64,000 nt of DNA from Polytrichum commune (GCA_950295325.1 OX485803.1:34921554-34985553); one strand, 5' to 3'. Positions 1 to 12,279 are shown, counted from the stretch's first letter. The notes: a model not told the origin generated them from the sequence alone. Made by a program: numbers and translations.

Positions 1-641
1 TTAAGAATGATATCTAAAACTACAAGTATCCAAACCGATTCCTTTACATATTAATATCTCTAAGCAAATTGGAAGTCAAATAAGTCAAACCTTGGGAGCT
101 TAAACCAAAAGGATTGGATACCTTTGATAGTTGATTTTTACAAGGGACCACGTTTCTTTGTTTGTTTGTTGTATTACACTATTTTTACAATGCCTCATTT
201 TGGGGGTTGTCATTCAAATAGGACCAAATACCCCAATATATTTGAAAGGATTTTTTTGTTAATTCCTTAATCTTCCACTCCATCTACAAGATAAGATTGT
301 AATTTTTTTTGGAAGGATCGAGAGGATTTTAATGGAATTGTAATTCATATAGGATACCCAATATTGAGAGTTGACCTTAGATTTATGTTTTTAGTTTATG
401 ATTACCATAAAACAAAAGAAATCCCAATAAACAGATTTGGACATGGTTGTTGGAATGGTGGAGAATTTACTAGTATTGAGGCTAGTTTTTCTTTGAAAGG
501 AGAATGATCAACTTTTAAGCCCCAACAGTTATAATTTGGTTCAACATGAAGAATTCTACAAGTATAAAGGTTTAGAATCCTTTAGCCCATTTATCTCTTG
601 TAGTACCACCAACATCACTCTCTCCACCCTTAGCCTGACAA
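1..641. other. AT-rich leader with no gene recognised
   Basis: No coding or repeat signature was found. It lies directly upstream of a gag-like fragment, so part of it may be decayed leader or LTR of that element, but no terminal repeat, primer-binding site or TATA box was found to confirm this. Confidence 0.3.
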
Positions 642-1015
642 TTGTCATCAACCCAATCATCTTCTAGTCACATGGCTGACCTTGCTCCTAGAATAACTAA
701 TATAGTTCGTATCCCATACTTCCTTGGAGAACCCATGTCAAATCCAAATATACATGTAGCAAAGTTTGAAATTACTTGTGTGACAAATGATGTTCAAAAT
801 GATAAGGAACCACATCTTCTTGATCATGCACTATTGCCAAGGATGAGACTTCTCTTCTTGACCACAGACAATTAAAAAATTCTTTGGACCTTGCAGAGGT
901 TTGTGTTTAGGTTGCTCATCCTTCTTTGCTATCCTGGGTCTTCCACATCATGCTTGAGTTGCAAGCCATTGGCTTGATGAAAATCACATTGGAGACCTCG
1001 CTTCTAAACCTTGGA
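642..1015 (+). pseudogene. Ty3/gypsy-like gag N-terminal fragment (relic)
   Basis: The first frame runs to 875; its first true ATG is at 672 (MADLAP). It contains IPYFLGEPMSNPNIHVAKFE, which resembles the start of plant gypsy-type Gag (an IP-F-G motif followed by a short gap and H--KFE) that precedes the retrotransposon gag domain. Near 850 a second frame takes over with SLLDHRQLKNSLDLAEVCV, then a stop, then VAHPSLLSWVFHIMLELQ, so the reading frame is broken by at least one frameshift and one stop. Gag normally forms the capsid-like particle. No protease, reverse transcriptase or integrase follows, so this is an isolated fragment. The family call rests on motif recognition, not on a search; a domesticated gag-like gene is possible but unlikely given the breaks. 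Confidence 0.45.
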
Positions 1016-2500
1016 TTTGCTTGATGCTACTAACAAGTTGCAAGATTTTGCGAGCTTTGAGCATGAAGACTTTTGTCACCACCCAAGCGCTCGAATCAAT
1101 TCTATTTGCGTAGGTGTTGGCCCTCCAAAAGGATCGAGCTGTTGATAGGCTTGTCACTTTGCAAGTTATATTGTAGGTGCAATATCATGCATAACAAATT
1201 CAAGCCGCCTCGCATTATTGGTTTGTAGAGAATGTTTGTACATGGCAATGAACTCAATATGTGCCCACCTTGTTAGAGGGCCACCTTGGATTTGTTCGGT
1301 CTCCCCAAAAACCAAGTTGGCACTATTGTTTGGCCCTACGTTGGGTACTTCACTTCCGGAGGCTAAAGCCTTTCATTCTTCCATACCCCATGGGCGACCT
1401 GCCAAATAGGTGGGTGCCACATGGCCACTCTTCATTTGTGTAGGGGTGAGTTTAAGAACCAATTATGGCATGGTACTTGCCATTGAGAAAATCCCCCAAA
1501 AACATAAGTTAGAGCTAAATAGGGTAAACTAGTATCGAGGTAGGTAAACAACTTGGTCACCTAGGACAAATCCTTTTCATTTCTTTGTTTTGTTTTGCAT
1601 ACGATGACTCCTAGTAGACCTTAAAGGGGGGGTGGGGGGGGGGGGGGGGGTAGAAGTTGTTAAAGATCACAATGTGGTTTCAAAAAAATTAAGGGTTAAG
1701 GTTCCAGTCGCAAGCACGGTCAAGTACACAACTCCATGACCTTGCATAGGTTTAAGTGATTCGAATGCATATGCTAACTTTGAATTTTGTGACGGAAAAA
1801 ATCATAAACATCTGAGAAACACATGGATTTACAAAGACAACTAGTTTATGTTGCCAAAAAGAATTTAAAGAAAATTGTACATATTTAGAAGACGATGCAA
1901 GTAGATATACTAAACATGTAATTGTTTAGAGTTTGTTTAAAACATGATAATATTACATTAACTTTATTTTTTCTCAATTTTTTTGTAATGTTGCCCTCAA
2001 GTTTATAATAAATTCAAGGAATATGAAAGAAAGTTCCAACTTCAAAATATTTAAGGCCATGAAATCTACATCCAAAATCAAAATTAGTCATTGCTTTTTT
2101 AGTAGTACATTTAATAATATTTTTTGAAGATCTCATCTCAATTTTTTATATTTAAGTAACTAACGCAACCATAAAAGTCGTCATGAAAAACAAAATTCAA
2201 TTTAAACAACACTTACTATGATTTTTTAAGAATTTTGACCAAAACAATTACGGTTTCAGTGTACTGGAGCTCTTTTCCCATATACTTGACCATGCTTGCT
2301 CCCACAAGCTCCTTCAAGGGTTGAGTAACAATATCCTTATGTAAGTTATCCTAATAACTACCTAAAATTAAAGACTATTTTGATAACGTCTAACATGGCA
2401 TACCCTATGTTGGTGTGGTAATTGCTAAAATCAATGCAATCAATGTTTAATGTCAACCACTTTAGATGATTGCATAATCGAATGCAAATGTGGCCAACTC
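1016..2500. other. Non-genic stretch with a G-homopolymer tract
   Basis: No gene recognised. A nearly pure G tract lies at 1626-1650, interrupted by one T. Several short open frames at 1218-1443 have no recognisable similarity. Confidence 0.4.
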
Positions 2501-2501
2501 A

Positions 2502-2532
2502 TGTATGAATGTATGTATATATGTATGTATGT
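2502..2532. repeat. TATG-type microsatellite
   Basis: Imperfect tetranucleotide repeat of ATGT/ATAT units, read directly. Confidence 0.8.
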
Positions 2533-2786
2533 TCTCATCTCGTAATCATCTGTCCATTTATTGTTGTAGTTGACTAGATACGAGGAGAAAGAAATCATAT
2601 AGCCAATTGATAGATGCCTTACCGATGTTTTTTTTAGTTTATACTCATTTATTAAATTAATTAATAATTAACCAACATCGGGCAGCCCGACGTGAATTTG
2701 AGCCCGTTGGCCCTATCATGTTTAAGAATCCTCTTGATACAGGGTGGGGTTTATTGCTTACCTTGCGATGGGTGGATTCTTGGCTT

Positions 2787-2935
2787 CCTACCTACCTACC
2801 TACCTACCTAGTTTTTTTTTTGAAGTAGAGAGAAGATTTCACAGCGGAAATTGAACCGCCAACCATTTCATCCAAAAATGGGTACCTCTCCATTATCACC
2901 CAGTAGTTTAGGGTCGTCTCAAACCGTTATATATT
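2787..2935 (-). mobile_element. Possible tRNA-related SINE, minus strand
   Basis: On the minus strand there is a B-box-like GGTTCAATTTCC (2846-2857) preceded, at about the right distance, by a weak A-box-like stretch ending GGAGAGGTACC (around 2884-2903). The unit then runs to a poly-A tail (poly-T on the plus strand, 2812-2821) that is followed directly by a six-unit CCTA simple repeat (2787-2810). Split RNA polymerase III promoter plus A-rich or simple-repeat tail is the usual SINE layout. The A box is poor and no target-site duplication was found, so this is tentative. Confidence 0.35.
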
Positions 2936-3610
2936 AACTCAATGGATTTTTGTTTCCTACAGTTCATGGGATGTTGATTAAGGGGTTGGTCATTGGTATC
3001 ACGGAAGAATTTATCCTTTAATATTCATCTTCAGCATGTGCTCTACACTAGATGTAGTTTAGAAAAAATCCCTCTATTCTATTTTGTACACTTTCTCTTA
3101 ATATAGACTTTTCCTTGCTCATCTTTGATTAGTTTAATATGTTCTCAATTCCATCCATGTTATTGAAGGAGTAAGAAGAAACACGAAATTGTTTTACCTC
3201 CATAACAAGAAGAAAAATAGATCTTGCTATGTATGACTACATGCTCAAAGTGCCTTACAAGGTTTGGTGACCAAGAAACTGTTTGAAATATTACTTCGTT
3301 TCGTTTTGAAATGGAGAGGTACTTATTTTATGTAACTAGAGGTCGTATTCCAAATCAAGGTTCAAACAAATATCTTTTAAGATATTTTTCATGATAAGTA
3401 TTTCAAGAAATGCATTCATGATTAAATGGGAACAATTTCAAGAATACGGTGAGAATTTATGGGATTGATTGGCTTTTTACCCACTCTTATTATTATTGCT
3501 ATTTTTTTAAAGAACCTAGAGTTGATGTAGGTTATCATATATTTTGTGTGTGTATGCCAATACATATGCATCTTGAGAAACTATAGAGCTTTTGATGAGT
3601 ATTGTATTGA
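2936..3610. other. Non-genic AT-rich stretch
   Basis: No coding, RNA or mobile-element signature recognised. Confidence 0.4.
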
Positions 3611-3885
3611 CGTTTAAGTATATTTGGACAATTCACTTGTCCAAAAATAATAAGGGATGTGCACTCGTGGGGATAGAACATGAAATGTCAACAACAAAAG
3701 CAACAACACAACAACCACAACTACAAATGTTCGTTTGTCGTGTTTACCAACCATCGTATTTGTGTAGTTTTTTAATTTGATGTACGTCATATTGGTGGTT
3801 TAAATCGTTTAGAATTCATGCATAAATCCTTTAATACTCAAATTCTAATTATTGGCTCGTGGTTGTATGGCAAATACGTGTGTAT
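3611..3885 (+). repeat. Dispersed repeat A, copy 1
   Basis: This segment matches 9464-9730 in the same orientation along about 270 bp. Shared blocks include TTAAGTATATTTGGA, AAAAATAATAA-GGATGTGCAC, CAACACAACAACCACAA and ATTC-TGCATAAATC. No terminal inverted repeat or coding content was seen, so its class is unknown. Confidence 0.75.
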
Positions 3886-5060
3886 TTCATAAGTGTATCT
3901 TCAAAAAACAATTCTTAAGCATCAAAAATATACTCTAGAGCTAGTAGTGAGTATTGGCTTTGAGCAAGGCTTGAATAAAATCAACAAAAATTTAGCCTTG
4001 ACTCAGAATAATCGATTGAGAATGTGTTAATAGCACAGTAGTAGTAGTAGTAGTAGTAGTTTTATTGCATTTTTTTTTTGGTGATGTTTTTTTGCACAAT
4101 GTGTTATGTGTAACGATATGTATTTACATGACTAAAGGACTTGGTAGAAGTAGGTGGCGATACACCCATAGAGCTTAGTGTGCATTTGTTCTTAGAGGAG
4201 TATATGTATTCTAGGTTCTTTGTAAATAGGACGTTTGTGTGACAAATAACAGACCATACATACATCCACTTGTCATACCGCCAGTCCGGCATCAATTACT
4301 TGCAAGATTAAAAAAAATTCAAATTGTTTTGGACATTAACGGCTTTGCATGTCAAAATGTTGGGGACAAAAATGTCAAATATGTAGACAAATACAAGACA
4401 ATAGCACATCGGCTGGTTTTACCAAAAGAAAATCAATTGATTTAATGACTAGATCTTGTGCACCCAAAATGAAGTATGTCTTAATTAGCTTGATTGTGTG
4501 GCATGTTGGGCTCCTCGTTGACTCCAACCAGCTTCAAGAGGGCTGGGGCGAACCAAGCCGCACAATGGTTCTTTGAAGGCAAGGGTTTAAGCATCCAACA
4601 AGGAACGAGTGTATGGGTTGGTTCGCCCAAATTGCCTCAAGAATTAATACACATGTAAAACTAAATTGCATGAGGTTGAGTTGCGTGGGAACACTACATG
4701 AAGTGTTGACCTAAGGACTGAGGGAGGATGGATCATCGTTGACGGATTTAAAATAGAGGTGCCCATCAGCAACACTTAAGAGATTTTGCGCCAAATTTGG
4801 GGAAGTATAAGGCAATGCAAATTTTCCCCTATAGGAAGATAGAAATCGGAAAGATCGTAATATATTTTGGTAATTTTATTCCTTCGATTGAAATTACTAT
4901 GCATTTTTTAAGCCAAAACTTGGCCCAAACACATTACCAATGTCTAGAGTCTGCCATAAGCGCTCATTTGGAGACAAACACCTCCTCACTTTAGTACTCG
5001 AAACCAGGGATAATGTCATGACATTATCGATTTCATGTTGATACCATAACTGAAGTTGGA
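3886..5060. other. Non-genic stretch with an AGT microsatellite
   Basis: An (AGT) trinucleotide run lies at 4037-4060. Short overlapping frames at 4239-4576 have no recognisable motif. Nothing else could be supported. Confidence 0.4.
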
Positions 5061-5066
5061 GTCTTA

Positions 5067-5138
5067 GGGATATTTTCCATGTAGGTCGCTTTGTCCACTA
5101 GAATCTAGTGGACAAGAGACCTGCATGGAAACTAACCC
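5067..5138. mobile_element. 72-bp palindromic Tourist-like MITE (deletion derivative)
   Basis: Almost the whole element is one hairpin: it starts GGGATATTTTCCATGTAGG, ends CCTGCATGGAAACTAACCC, and has a perfect 24-bp palindrome in the middle (TTGTCCACTAGA and its complement). It is preceded by TTA and followed by TTG, close to the TWA duplication of PIF/Harbinger elements. Its ends match the terminal repeats of the larger elements ending at 28387 and spanning 29627-30015 (GGGTGAGTTTCCAT...), so it looks like an internally deleted family member that kept both ends. Confidence 0.65.
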
Positions 5139-5386
5139 TTGAGAATTGTGAAATGTGAAACCTTATTTTAACCATCCATGAAAAGTAATCACCGAACTCA
5201 ATCCCAACCTTATCAAAATTATGGCACTCTATACATTCATGATGGGGTCTTGATCGAGAATGGGTGGTTCGATTGTAGCATGTGAATACTTGTTAGAGTT
5301 AGAGTTAGGATATGGATACTTGGTGCAACTTGTTGAATTAATGACATCCCTACACATATTGGTGGGGGTGAGCATTGACTGCCTCC

Positions 5387-5733
5387 CACTACACTAAAAA
5401 TGATATTTAGTGTGAGATACACTAAATACAAACACTACACTAAATATCACTAACCCTATGAAAGTAAGTAACATTAAATGTAAACTCAAACACTAAATAT
5501 CATCTATGTTAATATGTGAAAGTTACATGCACGAATTTAGTGTTTAGTAGGAAAGAGGTGGCAACAAGGAAAGCGATTGATTATTTCCAGGAAAGAGGTG
5601 ACAACAAGGAAGGCGGCAGCGGCGCAATTTTGCCTAACACTAATTATCAAAGAATTGAAAATTAGTGTTGAGCAAAGTAGGGTGGTAAAACACTAAATCT
5701 AATCAAACACTAAATATCATATTTAGTGTAGTG
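5387..5733. mobile_element. MITE with ACACTAAA...TTTAGTGT terminal repeats
   Basis: The left end CACTACACTAAAAATG matches the complement of the right end with about two mismatches over 27 bp. Read one way, the element is 5392-5728 flanked by TA on both sides, as in Tc1/mariner (Stowaway-like) elements. Read the other way it starts CACTA and ends TAGTG, as in CACTA elements, but no matching 3-bp duplication is seen (TCC left, TTG right). ACTAAATATCAT-like motifs recur inside, and a 26-bp direct duplication rich in GGAAAGAGGTG lies at about 5551-5612. Related TA-flanked ends at 7801-7922 favour the first reading. Confidence 0.6.
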
Positions 5734-5911
5734 TTGGACATGTTAAAGCCATTTTCAAGCTTTTCCAGCAACTGGATGTGATGGAGTGTTATATTGGTTT
5801 GTTGGCCCTAACCTCACGATCGGGCAAACCGAGCAAGTAAGATGTAATTGTTTTCCTGATCGGATGAATTTTAACAACTAGTTTACTACAATATGTAAGT
5901 TTTCGAAGCTA

Positions 5912-6295
5912 CACTATGTATTGCGTTTAATGTCAACAATAATAATCGTCTTCCTCAAATACCAATTGTAAACTGTCTGTGTAGTGTCATCAACACTAAA
6001 TGTAGACCTTACATTATTTGTCATTCCTTGTAATTTTCTTTTGAAGAACAATAGAGTTGTAATGCTGCAATTATCGCCACTTACTAAGTGATTATTCATA
6101 CTTATTTCAATCATTCATGGAAATATTACATAGCATAAATGTTAAGATGGAGAATATACCAAATTGTTTCAATATACGGCATATAGATGAACTGAAAGGA
6201 AGTTGCAATGACAGTATTTACAAAGTTATTCATAGAAAGTGTTAATACAAAAGTTACCGCAATGACTTATATTTCGCATTCTAACAATTATGTGA
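5912..6295 (+). repeat. Dispersed repeat B, copy 1
   Basis: About 380 bp match 11395-11775 in the same orientation. Shared landmarks in order are CAAT-AATTGTAAAC-GTC, ATTACCAACACTAAA-like, TACTAAGTGAT, CATCCATG-CAATATT and the ATGACAT-like end. The start follows a TA and reads CACTATGTATTG, like the CACTA-A ends of neighbouring MITEs, so this is probably a decayed member of that group; its right end is not clear. Confidence 0.6.
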
Positions 6296-6415
6296 TGAAA
6301 TTTTGTCATGGATGATTGAAATTTGGGAGAAAAGTCACTCAGTAAAGTGATAGTAATTGCAACATTGTTAAGTACATTGGGCAATTACACTCTTTGGTTG
6401 GTAGGGTCTGTGCTA

Positions 6416-6750
6416 CACTGATAATCCCAATCAATGCATGTTACAATTTGGAGACACACAGTGTAATAACTACTTAATGAGAATGTAATACTTAAACCAA
6501 GCAAAGTTGTTCATGTTCTATAATGTTTGAACAATCTATTGAAAATTTGTTAGTAAAAAAATTGAACCCAAGAGTGCAATTACATCTTACTAAGGAGTCA
6601 ATTTTTTCATTGAAAGTTCAATAGGTTGTTCAAACATTAAAAGTTAGAACATAAATGACTTTGCTTGGTAAAATATGCTACACTCTCATTAAGTAGTTAT
6701 AGCACTTCTTAACTCTGAATAGTAACACACACTAATTGGGATAATCAATG
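6416..6750. mobile_element. 335-bp foldback MITE, TA-flanked
   Basis: The left arm begins CACTGATAATCCCAAT and the right arm ends ATTGGGATAATCAATG. The arms stay complementary inwards for roughly 130 bp through shared blocks ACTACTTAATGAGA, ACCAAGCAAAGT, ATGTTCTA and AATGTTTGAACAA, leaving a short loop around 6550-6600. Both ends abut TA, as expected for Tc1/mariner-type insertion. The transcript could form a very long hairpin. Confidence 0.75.
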
Positions 6751-6877
6751 TAGGCTTTTGTAGAGAAACAAGCATGTGACTAGAATCACACCCACACCTA
6801 CTGGTGCCAGAGAACGGAGTGTTCACTAGCCACACCTGCCAATAAGCGGGGATGGGGTATAAGTTAGCTCCAAATTA

Positions 6878-7380
6878 AGGCCACTTCACACACGAGCCAA
6901 GAGCCATGACCATGAAATTGTGAGAGCCCAAAAGAAAGTGTCCAAAGACCATCCCAAGACACCTCCAAAATCATGTAGTGTGGTCACGGATCCTCAAGTG
7001 TAGTGTGAACTCATATGTGACCAAGCCCTCAACCAAATGCTATTTCAATGAATTTCTATTCATGCGGGTCCTCACACATGACAAAATAAAATAAATCAAC
7101 GGTGGTGAGCATTCGGAGTGCCATGATCTTCCGGGTTTGTGTTAGGCCTACCTTCAAGAGGCGGTTTTTGAAAACAGTCCACGTGACCATGAAACATGAT
7201 GCAATTTGATGCCATGTAGGATTCTATGTAGACTTTGCATCCATCTTGCATTCACATACTCCATTGGTCCCTCAAGTGTAGTGTGAAGAAGCGAACTTGG
7301 AGCGGCTCCGTCTTTTCCACCAATGAGAGTGCTTGAAGTGTAATGGTCATGGGCTCTCAGTCTCGTGTGTGAAGTGGCCC
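6878..7380. mobile_element. 503-bp PIF/Harbinger-like MITE with TTA duplication
   Basis: The left end GGCCACTTCACACACGAG and right end CTCGTGTGTGAAGTGGCCC are perfect complements, and the match continues inwards through GAGCC-ATGACCAT. TTA lies at 6875-6877 and again at 7381-7383. GGGCC termini with a TWA target duplication are typical of PIF/Harbinger (Tourist) elements. It encodes no transposase; the open frames inside are incidental. Confidence 0.8.
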
Positions 7381-7800
7381 TTAGTGTCGCCGGAGTTAGG
7401 TAGCCACCATTGGAGGTATGAGCAACTAGAGTTGGTGCCAAGCATGCTTCCAAGCTCCGGTGGACAAGCATGTGTTGTTAGATTGAGAGAGTCGAGAGAG
7501 GTCACCAAACACGTGATGCACTTATCCGGATACAAACATGATATTAAGGGCATCGCCAAGTTTAGGCCCGGGTAGGCCATGCCTACCTTGGGTCCGAAAG
7601 TCCAGTTGAATGTCTAGGTCATATACAGAACACAAATTTTTCTTGAGAAAATATGCCTTGAATAAAATTTGATTTACCGACTAGGCCTACCCTTAAAATC
7701 AAGTTTGGCGACGCCCCTGCCCAACATACATCTAGTGAGGATGTGAGGAGCTTCATGCTCATGGGCTGACTTACACATGAAATCTATAGGCAACTTGCTA

Positions 7801-7922
7801 CACTAAATATGGTATTTAGTGTTACCAATTCTAATTGTCTTGCTCAATACGAATTGTAAAACGCGCTATAGTGTCACCAACACCAAATGTTAACACTAAA
7901 TATGTTAATATCATATTTAGCG
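7801..7922. mobile_element. 122-bp TA-flanked MITE
   Basis: It starts CACTAAATATGG and ends ATATCATATTTAGCG, with TA at 7799-7800 and 7923-7924. The interior (AATTGTCTTGCTCAATAC, then GTGTCACCAACAC) matches part of repeats 5912-6295 and 11395-11775, linking these copies into one family. Confidence 0.65.
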
Positions 7923-7924
7923 TA

Positions 7925-9463
7925 AGTAACTATGGAAGATTTTTGCAACGTCTCATTTAGCTCATTTTGAACAACTATGGTCACCTACCCCGGGGAAAAG
8001 TGAAATGCCGTCTTCCCATGTTTCATAAGAAGTTAGTACACTTATTTATTTTAGGTTAGTATTTGTGATAAGCAGATTCCTGATGTGTGCATTTGTAGAA
8101 CGACCAACCTTTTGATGTGTGTTATGATGGGTTGTTCTACCTCAAGGTGTTGGAAAATGATGGGAAAATTTTGAATTCCTTTTGAAAATGCGAGGCACCT
8201 TCCTCAACATATCAATTGTGCCCATCAATTAGGACACTGGAAGAGGTAAAGCAATCACACATAAACTGTTGTTGAGAGATTCTCGTAAGTTCCTATAAGT
8301 GCTTGAAATTTTTCTTCAAATATGTTTAGGTGTAATAGGTGCTCCTATGTTACGAAGTTGGTGCATAATTGGGATCTTAGAACCACGGGTAGATCACTCC
8401 ATTATCAAGTTGAACACCACGTGCGACCAAAAAAAATCTTCTTTTGGTAAGTTGCACCACCAAAATGGGTCAAAATTTGAACAATTTTTTTTCATGAGTA
8501 GATATACACAGTACCTATGACATAGTCAAAAGTGGTAACTAAATTTGATGATTTGTTTTTTTCATAAAACATACCATTTCTAACTAGAATGACATAGAAT
8601 TGAACTAAAACAATTACTAAAAAAATAAAGATGACTAAAAATTTCAAAAAAGTATACAAAAGATACTATCAATGATTATGTACATGTAGAAAAAATATCA
8701 TAAATTTTAAAATTATATATGGCATGTAATATAAGGGTAGCAAACTTTGTCCGCACATGGTGTCAACTTGACAATGAAGTGACCTCCCCGTGCCCAGAAC
8801 GAAGGCGCATACCAATTTGTCTTGCATCTTATTTTCACCTACTTGTGTTGCCTCTACTTTTGGATGCACCTTCCACCTATGGAGCCAACAATATTGTGTG
8901 AGCCAACTTGGCAAGCCTCCCAACACACCAACTCATCAATTTTCACCTCGCCCAATGTCATGTTCAAGGTTCCCAAATCACACCAAGCAATGACTTTGCA
9001 TCTCTTGCTTAATAAGTGGAATATGTTTTTGCTCCAAACCCTTGACTTTGTCATTGGTAAGAAAATGCACATGTACATGCATAACACATTAGAAACACAC
9101 ACTCTATGCACAACCCTAACTTTAAATGAACACTCAAGAAGAGAATGGGTTCTTTGTTGTGATTAGGGTATGCAAATAGTCCATAAGCCACCACCCTCAA
9201 TGACATTATGGTGAATGATTTGATTTCAAAAGAGTTGCGTTTCCTATCACCGAACCACATTCAAATAATATTTAATTCTTTCAATTTGATTTTGCCCAAA
9301 TTCATGGCATTCTGTCATTGTGTCATTTGGCATGAATCGACTTTGGCACTTACATAATTATCTTGTACAATATTGTCATACCCGCTACCTAGCTACAATG
9401 TATGGCCATTAAAAATAGCATTAGGTATAACAATGTTACATTTTACATAAGACCCAATAACTG
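7925..9463. other. Non-genic stretch
   Basis: Overlapping open frames on both strands at 8669-9260 show no recognisable motif and look like chance frames. No repeat structure was seen. Confidence 0.4.
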
Positions 9464-9730
9464 ACATTTAAGTATATTTGGATAATCTCCTTGCTCAAAA
9501 ATAATAAAGGATGTGCACTTGGGGGGACAAAATCTTGAAACGACAATAGAAAAAGCAATAACACAACAACCACAATTTTGAATGTGTGTATTCCATGTTT
9601 GTCAACCACCATATATGTGTACTTTTGCGATCTAGTGTATGTCGCATTGGCGGTTGAAATTGTCCAAAATTCGTGCATAAATCAAAATAAATTAAAATCC
9701 TAGTTCAATGATATGCACATGACAAACACT
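9464..9730 (+). repeat. Dispersed repeat A, copy 2
   Basis: Same-orientation homologue of 3611-3885, roughly four-fifths identical by eye, including the ACACAACAACCACAA block. Confidence 0.75.
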
Positions 9731-11394
9731 TTCTCTACACAAACATCCTAATCCATGGATCAATTTGACACGATGAATGACCATGTCAAATCTAAGTGTG
9801 TTGCAAGAACTTGTCTTCCATGAGTATGTCCATCACATGATAGCTCATGAGTTGTGTCATCCTTAGATAGACTTCTCACCCAATCCATCTTGCAATACCT
9901 TAGGGTCTTAGTGCTTTCTTCTCTAGATCTATCTACAATATTCTCAAAGAAAAATCTCATGTCATCGGTCCAAGGGCGGTACAAGATTACTCTTTACATA
10001 ATTAAATTTTCATGAAGAGAGACACCTATTCAAATTGTCAACAATTTAATATGAAGATGAAAGGTTTCTTACACATGCCATTGCTAGAGAATTTTGAAAT
10101 TTGTTTCATGAATGCTTGATTATTTCTTGGGAGCTTGACTTTAATCCTTACTGCTATCCTTTCTTTCCAAAGTCCTATTGTCTACCAATTGCATGATAGA
10201 AGCCATGCTAATTTGTATTTGAAACATGACTATGATGTTCTACATGCTGATAAGGATTTATCAAATTTTGTAATTTACTTGCTAGAGTCTCTTCTTTCAC
10301 AAACAAACTCACCTACTACATCTTAATGTTAGATGTCAAATAAAAAACAATATGCAGTACTCTTCTTACACGATTGTGGATAAGTTTGTGGATGAAAAAA
10401 AGAAGTGAAAAATTTGTATGATTAAAATGAAAATTCTGAATAAAATTGAAATTATAATAAAATTGGATATGTTGAGATTTTATAAAATTGTGATAAAATA
10501 CCATAGTAAATTTGAGTTAAAAGGAAATTTGAGGAAAATAGAAATTTTAAATAAAATTGCCATGGGGTTCTAGTTGTCAACAAAAAAAATCTCGTTTGAT
10601 GCATGCCCGGTACATAGCAATTTTGTATGGAATTCAGTGTGCATGCATGGGATGACAATGGATGTAACATGACATTTTTGGAAGGTCAACACAATATGGA
10701 AGATATGAAAAGTTAATAATAAATCATTTGACTAATTACAAGTCTTGGTTAAATGTGAAAGGTTATAAGATATGGATTATTTAGGTCTCAAATATAAACA
10801 TATGTGAAGGATATAGGAGAACAAACTATGAACTCATTGGAGCTCAACCCTTTAGTAATCAAATAAAGTTTATACGTAAAGAAACTCCTTGTGAAAAGTA
10901 AATAAAAATTTCAATAAAAATTAAAAATGAAAGAATGGCAATTTTGCATGGAATTCGTGGATTAAGAAAATCATTAAAAAATGTAAATAAAAAGTAAAAA
11001 AGAGAAGAAGTTGTGAAGGGCTTGACATATAAAATGAATAAGTGGTGATGAACATCACATTGAAAACCCCAAATTATTATAGTATGACCCAAATGTAATG
11101 AATTTTCCCCCCAACTTATAAGAGGCTTGTAATCACTAGAGCCCCTTCATCCACAATGAATTAGTTTACATAGACATTTTAAAGCTCAATCCGCTTAGAC
11201 ACCTAATTACTATAACTCATTGTAGCGGTGAAAGGAAGTAGGGTAAGGGATACTTGAAGGTTGTGGGCTTACCTATATCAAACAACTTGAGAATTTATAG
11301 TTTGTTCATGCAACGTCCAAAAAGTACACGGTAAGATTTGTTAGGATCACTTTTCAATCAAGAGAATTTTGTAATCGTAAATATGCTCTTATTT
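9731..11394. other. AT-rich non-genic stretch
   Basis: Very A-rich on the plus strand between 10320 and 11090. No gene or element recognised. Confidence 0.4.
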
Positions 11395-11775
11395 TTAGTG
11401 AGACAATGACATAGTAAATATTGTATTTAGTGTCATTAATTCTATTTGTCTTGCCCAATATAAATTGTAAACCGTCCATGTAATATTACCAACACTAAAA
11501 AAAAACCTAACATTAGCTGGCGTTTCATGTAAATTTATTCATGTATTATAGATTTACAATGGTGCAAATATTGTAACTTTACTAAGTGATATTTCATTCA
11601 AATGTCAACCATCCATGACAATATTTCATTACATAAGTGTTAGATGCAAAATATACCAAAATTTGTAAGTGTTTCATTACAGAATTGTATGTTGGGATGA
11701 TAACAATCATAAACTTACTCATATGAAGCGTCAATAGAAAAATTATCATAATGACATAAAACACCATATGACACT
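11395..11775 (+). repeat. Dispersed repeat B, copy 2
   Basis: Homologue of 5912-6295; shares TTTAGTGTCA-TAATTCTA, TTGTCTTGCCCAATA and AACACTAAA with the 7801 element as well. The neighbouring 499-bp MITE begins right at its right edge. Confidence 0.6.
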
Positions 11776-11777
11776 AA

Positions 11778-12276
11778 GGGCCGCTCAACACTATGGCTGA
11801 AGGTCTAGAGGTTGTGGATTTCCACCAATCAGATTGCAAGATTCCAAGAGTATGGCCTCTCAACCCTTCACACTAGAGGCCAAAGTCCAAAGGCCGTAAC
11901 GCTCCAAAATTCCTATATGGCGGTACTTTTTGATCAAGGCGACTGACTCTTAAAGGAAGTTTGGGTCGGACATGCAGAAAAACCCAAACTATGATTGACA
12001 TGCTGTCGATTTTTTCCATAAAAAAACCAAAAAAAACTGACAAGATCTTGGCCATTAGATTGGAGGGATTGTTTTGGGCAGGGAATAAAGTGGGATGCTC
12101 CTTCTCCCTTTGGACTTTGGGCTTGGCCTTTGGAGGCTTCACACTATGCCCAACCCAAGGCTCCAATTCCTATAATTTATTGGTTGTTTTCAGCCCAATT
12201 CTTTAGACTCTCAACGAAGTTTCACCATTCAATCCCATGGCCTCTCGACTTGGACGACCATAGGGTAAAGCGGCCC
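11778..12276 (+). mobile_element. 499-bp PIF/Harbinger-like MITE, copy 1
   Basis: The element begins GGGCCGCTCAACACTATGG and ends CCATAGGGTAAAGCGGCCC, with TAA at 11775-11777 and 12277-12279. The same element is present in inverted orientation at 27521-28018, sharing landmarks such as AAAGTGGGATGCTCCTTCT, CCTTTGGAGGCTTCAC and ATTGGAGG-TTGTTT. Two full copies of nearly equal length, each with an exact TWA duplication, make this a firm call. No transposase is encoded. Confidence 0.9.
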
Positions 12277-12279
12277 TAA

